A stretch of DNA of 64,000 nucleotides from Pseudorasbora parva (lineage: Eukaryota; Chordata; Actinopteri; Cypriniformes; Gobionidae): positions 9,630,233-9,694,232 of the forward strand of contig NC_090184.1 of assembly GCF_024679245.1 (NCBI RefSeq), in the 5' to 3' direction. The notes under the pieces were generated by a model. That model had not been told where the DNA came from. It made no database searches and worked only from the letters and a program-made list of their open reading frames with translations. Below, piece by piece: positions 61,388 through 64,000 of this stretch; within the stretch, counting starts at the first letter, position 1, and every line of letters begins with the position of its first letter. The position numbers and the translations under genes were made by a program.

Positions 61388-61985
61388 ATGCCTACACCCT
61401 CAGCAGAAGCAGGTTTGTGTTGCCCCGCACACTCAGACCCGCCACGGGCCGCTACCATGCTGGCCAAGCCGGGTCCCTGCGTGCCGCTGCGCTTCCCCAA
61501 TGCGGGTACGTCTGTGGTGCCGTTGGTCCCGCTGGTTCGGTCACTGGGGGCCTGGCTAGTGCTCCCCAGCCCGTCCTGCCGGCTCATCCTTACCATCAGA
61601 TTTGGCTATGCGATTCAGTACAAGATGCAGAAACGCATCTTCAGGTGCATCTGTCCCCAAGATTGGTTTGGAGCGATCGACCTGAAGGACGCATACTTTC
61701 TTGTCTCTATTCTCCCTCGACACAGACTGTTCCTACGCTTTGCGTTCGACGGACGAGCATATCATTACAACGTCCTACCCTTCGGGCGGCCCCTGCCCCC
61801 CCGTGTCTTCACGAATGTCACGGAGGTGGCCATTGCTCCCATGAGAGAGCGTGGTGTTCGCATCCTCAACTATCTCGATGACTGGCTGATCCTTGCCCAG
61901 TCGCGAGAGCTGTTGTGCGAACACAGGGACATGGTGCTCAGTCACCTCAGCCACCTACGCAATTATGCGTTTCCCCCAGACACTG
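61388..61985 (+). pseudogene. DIRS reverse transcriptase fragment
   Basis: In one frame (residues counted from 61388): DLKDAYF at 98-104 (first catalytic Asp), PFGRPLPPRVF near 131 and the YLDD box at 162-165, then SHLRNYAF. After about residue 195 the frame leaves the family sequence. The remainder of RT and all of RNase H, some hundreds of residues in intact elements, is missing, so there is an internal deletion ending near 61985. Confidence 0.8.
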
Positions 61986-61988
61986 TGC

Positions 61989-62204
61989 AAGGTCAGAGAG
62001 GACGAGGAGCAGGTCCTGTTGGTAGCTCCGTATTGGCCCAACAGGACTCGGTTCCCAGAACTAGTGCTCCTCGCGACAGCACCTCCTTGGCCCATTCCTC
62101 TGAGGAAGGACCGCCTGCCTCAGAGACGGGGCACCCTCTGGCACCTGCGTCCAGACCCCTGGAAACTCCATGTCTGGTCCCTGGACGGGACGCGGAGGTT
62201 CTAG
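61989..62204 (+). pseudogene. DIRS inter-domain segment (VAPYWPNR)
   Basis: In a different frame from the RT: REDEEQVLLVAPYWPNR, then ELVLLATAPPWPIPLRKD and LWHLRPDPWKLHVWSLDGT. In DIRS elements this stretch lies between RNase H and the recombinase. It is placed directly after the RT fragment here because of the deletion. Confidence 0.7.
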
Positions 62205-62280
62205 GCGGTCTGCCACAGGCTGTGGTAGACACCATCACTTCCGCTAGAGTGCCCTCTACGAGGCACCTCTATGCGTTGAA

Positions 62281-63083
62281 GTGGAACCTGTTCGTCAACT
62301 GGTGCTCTTCTCACCGAGAAGAACCCCGAAGATGTTTGGTCGGTGCCGTGCTTCTTTCCTACAAGACGGGTTGGAGAGAAGGATGTCTCCCTCCACCCTC
62401 AAAGTTTATGTTGCCGCGAGAGCCGCTAATCATGATTTGGTAGGTGGAAAGTCCTTAGGGAAGCACAACCTGATCGTCAGGCTCCTGAGGGGGGCGAGGA
62501 GACTAAATCCGTCTCGCCCTCCATCGATACCCTCTTGGGACCTTTCTCTGGTGCTGACCGCACTCCAGAGACCTCCCTTTAAGCCTTTGCAGTCAGCAGA
62601 GTTAAAAATTCTCTCTCTGAAGACGATACTCCTGACTGCATTGGCCTCCATCAAGAGGGTAGGGGACCTGCAGGCATTTTCGGTCTACGAATCGTGCCTG
62701 GAATTCGGGCCGGACAACTCTCACGTGATCCTGAGACCCCTTCGGACTTGCGTGGACAGAACGCAAAGCTTAAGACCACAGAGCAGCTCTTCGTCTGTTA
62801 CGGAGGCCAGCAAAAGGGAAAGGCTGTCTCCAAGCAGAGGATGGCCCACTGGATAGTAGATGCCATCGTCTTGGCGTACGAATCTCAAAACATGCCCTGC
62901 CTGCTCGGGGTTAGAGTCCACTCCAGCAGGGGTGTGGCCTCTTCCTGGGCGCTAGCTCGTGGCGCCTCACTGACAGATATCTGTAGAGCTGCGGGCTGGG
63001 CGACACCAAACATGTTCGCTAGATTCTATAGCCTACGTGTAGAGCCGGTATCTTCCTGTGTACTCACTTCCCATAGTTGGTAA
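62281..63083 (+). pseudogene. DIRS tyrosine recombinase, frameshifted
   Basis: The N-terminal SAM-like part (TLKVYVAARAANHDL) and KTILLTALASIKRVGDLQAF, with the first catalytic Arg (KRVGDL), are in one frame up to about 62750. The C-terminal part continues in another: RMAHWIVDAI, VHSSRGVASSW (the H-x-x-R pair), then ICRAAGWATPNMFARFYSLR with the nucleophile Tyr, stop at 63081-63083. All four signature positions survive but the frameshift breaks the enzyme. Confidence 0.8.
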
Positions 63084-63283
63084 CACCGAAGTGCCCGTTC
63101 TAAGTGTCGGCTTACTCCCTCCCACCACTTCCTTCCCCATGTAACGGATACGAGCATTTATATGCTCCAGTCGAGTTCCCCAGAATGGCGAACCCTGTCG
63201 AGTCCTCCGCAACCCGCGGCAGTCAGATGTGGCGGAGCATCTGATGCCAGGTCTAACAGGGGCTAACAGGGGCAGGTGACGCC

Positions 63284-63545
63284 AGGGGGCGGCAGTGGCT
63301 CAGTGGTTCATGTAGGTTGTCTAAAAACCGAAAGGTTGGTGGTTCAATCCCCGGTTCCACCTGACCAAGTGTTGAAGTGTCCATGAGCAAGACACCTAAC
63401 CCCGGCTGCTCCCGACGAGCTGGATGGTGCCTTACATGGCTGACATCGCTGTCGGTGTATGAATGGGTGAATGTGAGGCAAAATGTAAAGCGCTTTGGAT
63501 GGCCATAGGGTCTGTTAAAAGCGCTATATAAAGGCAGTCCATTTT
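63284..63545 (+). mobile_element. tRNA-derived SINE inside the DIRS element
   Basis: Head ggcggcagtggctcagtggt...ggttggtggttcaatccccg gives A- and B-box-like pol III promoter elements. The body includes gagcaagacacctaacccc, and the tail is gtaaagcgctttggatggcc...aaaagcgctatataaaggc. It interrupts DIRS sequence and so is younger. Confidence 0.8.
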
Positions 63546-64000
63546 ACATTATTTTAACACTCGTATGCATTGGTGGAACTTGTGTTAGGCTGGGATCCAT
63601 ATGTTTTGACCCCCACGGCAGTCCCATATGTGTATTCTTCCACGATACCGCTCCATACGGCAAACCCGTGTCTTTCCCTCGGCAGAGCCCGCTCTGCCAT
63701 CTCAGTTTGGTGTAGCTCCCCCACCTTAAGTGGCCGGGGCCACCCCTGGGACTTCCGTATTTTGTACTGCCCACGGCCAGTCTGTACGTGTATTCTCCAC
63801 ATGGTAACTCCCTCTGGGCATGATGTGGCTTCCGCAGCAGCCCCTCGGGCACGCTTTCCCAGCATTATCCAATAGTCTGCTGAATGGGTCTTGCAGAACA
63901 GCTGCATGACTCTCCCTGCATGAATTTCTCCGTCCTGTACAGACGGGGTCTGAGGGGCTCTAGCAGCGCGCTGAAAGTGGTAGTAACAATTCGTCGGTCA

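Larger units (their letters stand above)
59460..64000 (+). mobile_element. DIRS-type retrotransposon, decayed, truncated by the window end
   Basis: DIRS elements couple reverse transcriptase/RNase H with a tyrosine recombinase instead of a DDE integrase. The left terminal sequence tcagtcggtcacgttcgttg, then tctgacgaattggg, is matched in inverse by the last bases of the window (acaattcgtcggtca), consistent with inverted terminal repeats. Between them are a degenerate gag-like zone (59700-61340), RT (61388-61985), a bridging segment in another frame and a recombinase (62290-63083). The GC- and CpG-rich composition contrasts with the prdm16 introns. The right end lies outside the window. Confidence 0.8.

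Noticed and set aside
62281..63083. Phage-type integrase or bacterial contamination
   Set aside because: The recombinase is adjacent to a matching RT fragment with YLDD and inverted ends, and the region carries a fish SINE, so it is a DIRS retrotransposon.
63284..63360. A tRNA gene
   Set aside because: A/B box resemblance only, no cloverleaf; continuous with a SINE tail.

Overview
The window is vertebrate, most likely from a ray-finned fish of the carp/zebrafish group. It holds split genes with GT-AG introns, long CA/TG, TA and TATC microsatellites, a 5S-rRNA-derived SINE, tRNA-derived SINEs, Tc1/mariner copies, many short foldback DNA elements and a DIRS-type retrotransposon, a mix typical of cyprinid genomes. 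The species cannot be fixed from the sequence alone.

There is one real protein-coding gene, on the + strand: the 3' portion of prdm16 (PR-domain zinc-finger transcription factor, paralogue of MECOM/EVI1). Fourteen exons could be placed with intact splice sites and consistent phases (18564-53719). They match exons 4-17 of the mammalian gene and encode the C-terminal half of the PR domain, seven N-terminal zinc fingers, a proline-rich repression region with PFDLT and PLDLS CtBP-type motifs, three C-terminal zinc fingers, an acidic segment and the conserved C-terminus. The placed coding sequence is 3459 nt (1152 codons plus stop). The exons for the N-terminus and first half of the PR domain lie upstream of the window. 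The 3' UTR runs about 3.1 kb to an AATAAA at 56854.

Layout: 1-18563 is the end of a large intron full of repeats (a 200-bp satellite and giant inverted repeat at 1-7110, a nested DD36E Tc1 at 8538-9695, a 51-bp minisatellite at 11425-12658). 18702-31065 is intron 4, with foldback elements, a 5S SINE and a microsatellite cluster. Near its end is a CpG-rich island (about 28970-29830). It contains an open 37-codon candidate first exon (29435-29545) that would splice in frame to exon 5, a likely internal promoter for a PR-truncated isoform. 31066-53719 holds exons 5-17, with a SINE, several MITEs, a 41-bp hairpin minisatellite (46225-47338) and a second Tc1 copy (DD34E, 51152-52756) in the introns. 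56877-59459 is repeat-rich intergenic DNA with a helicase-like fragment. 59460-64000 is a decayed DIRS-type element (reverse transcriptase plus tyrosine recombinase) carrying a SINE and cut by the window edge.

The most interesting observations are the candidate alternative first exon and promoter, a NAGNAG acceptor at exon 10, perfect 8-mer seed matches for miR-133 and miR-27 in the 3' UTR, and several nested or foldback transposon structures.
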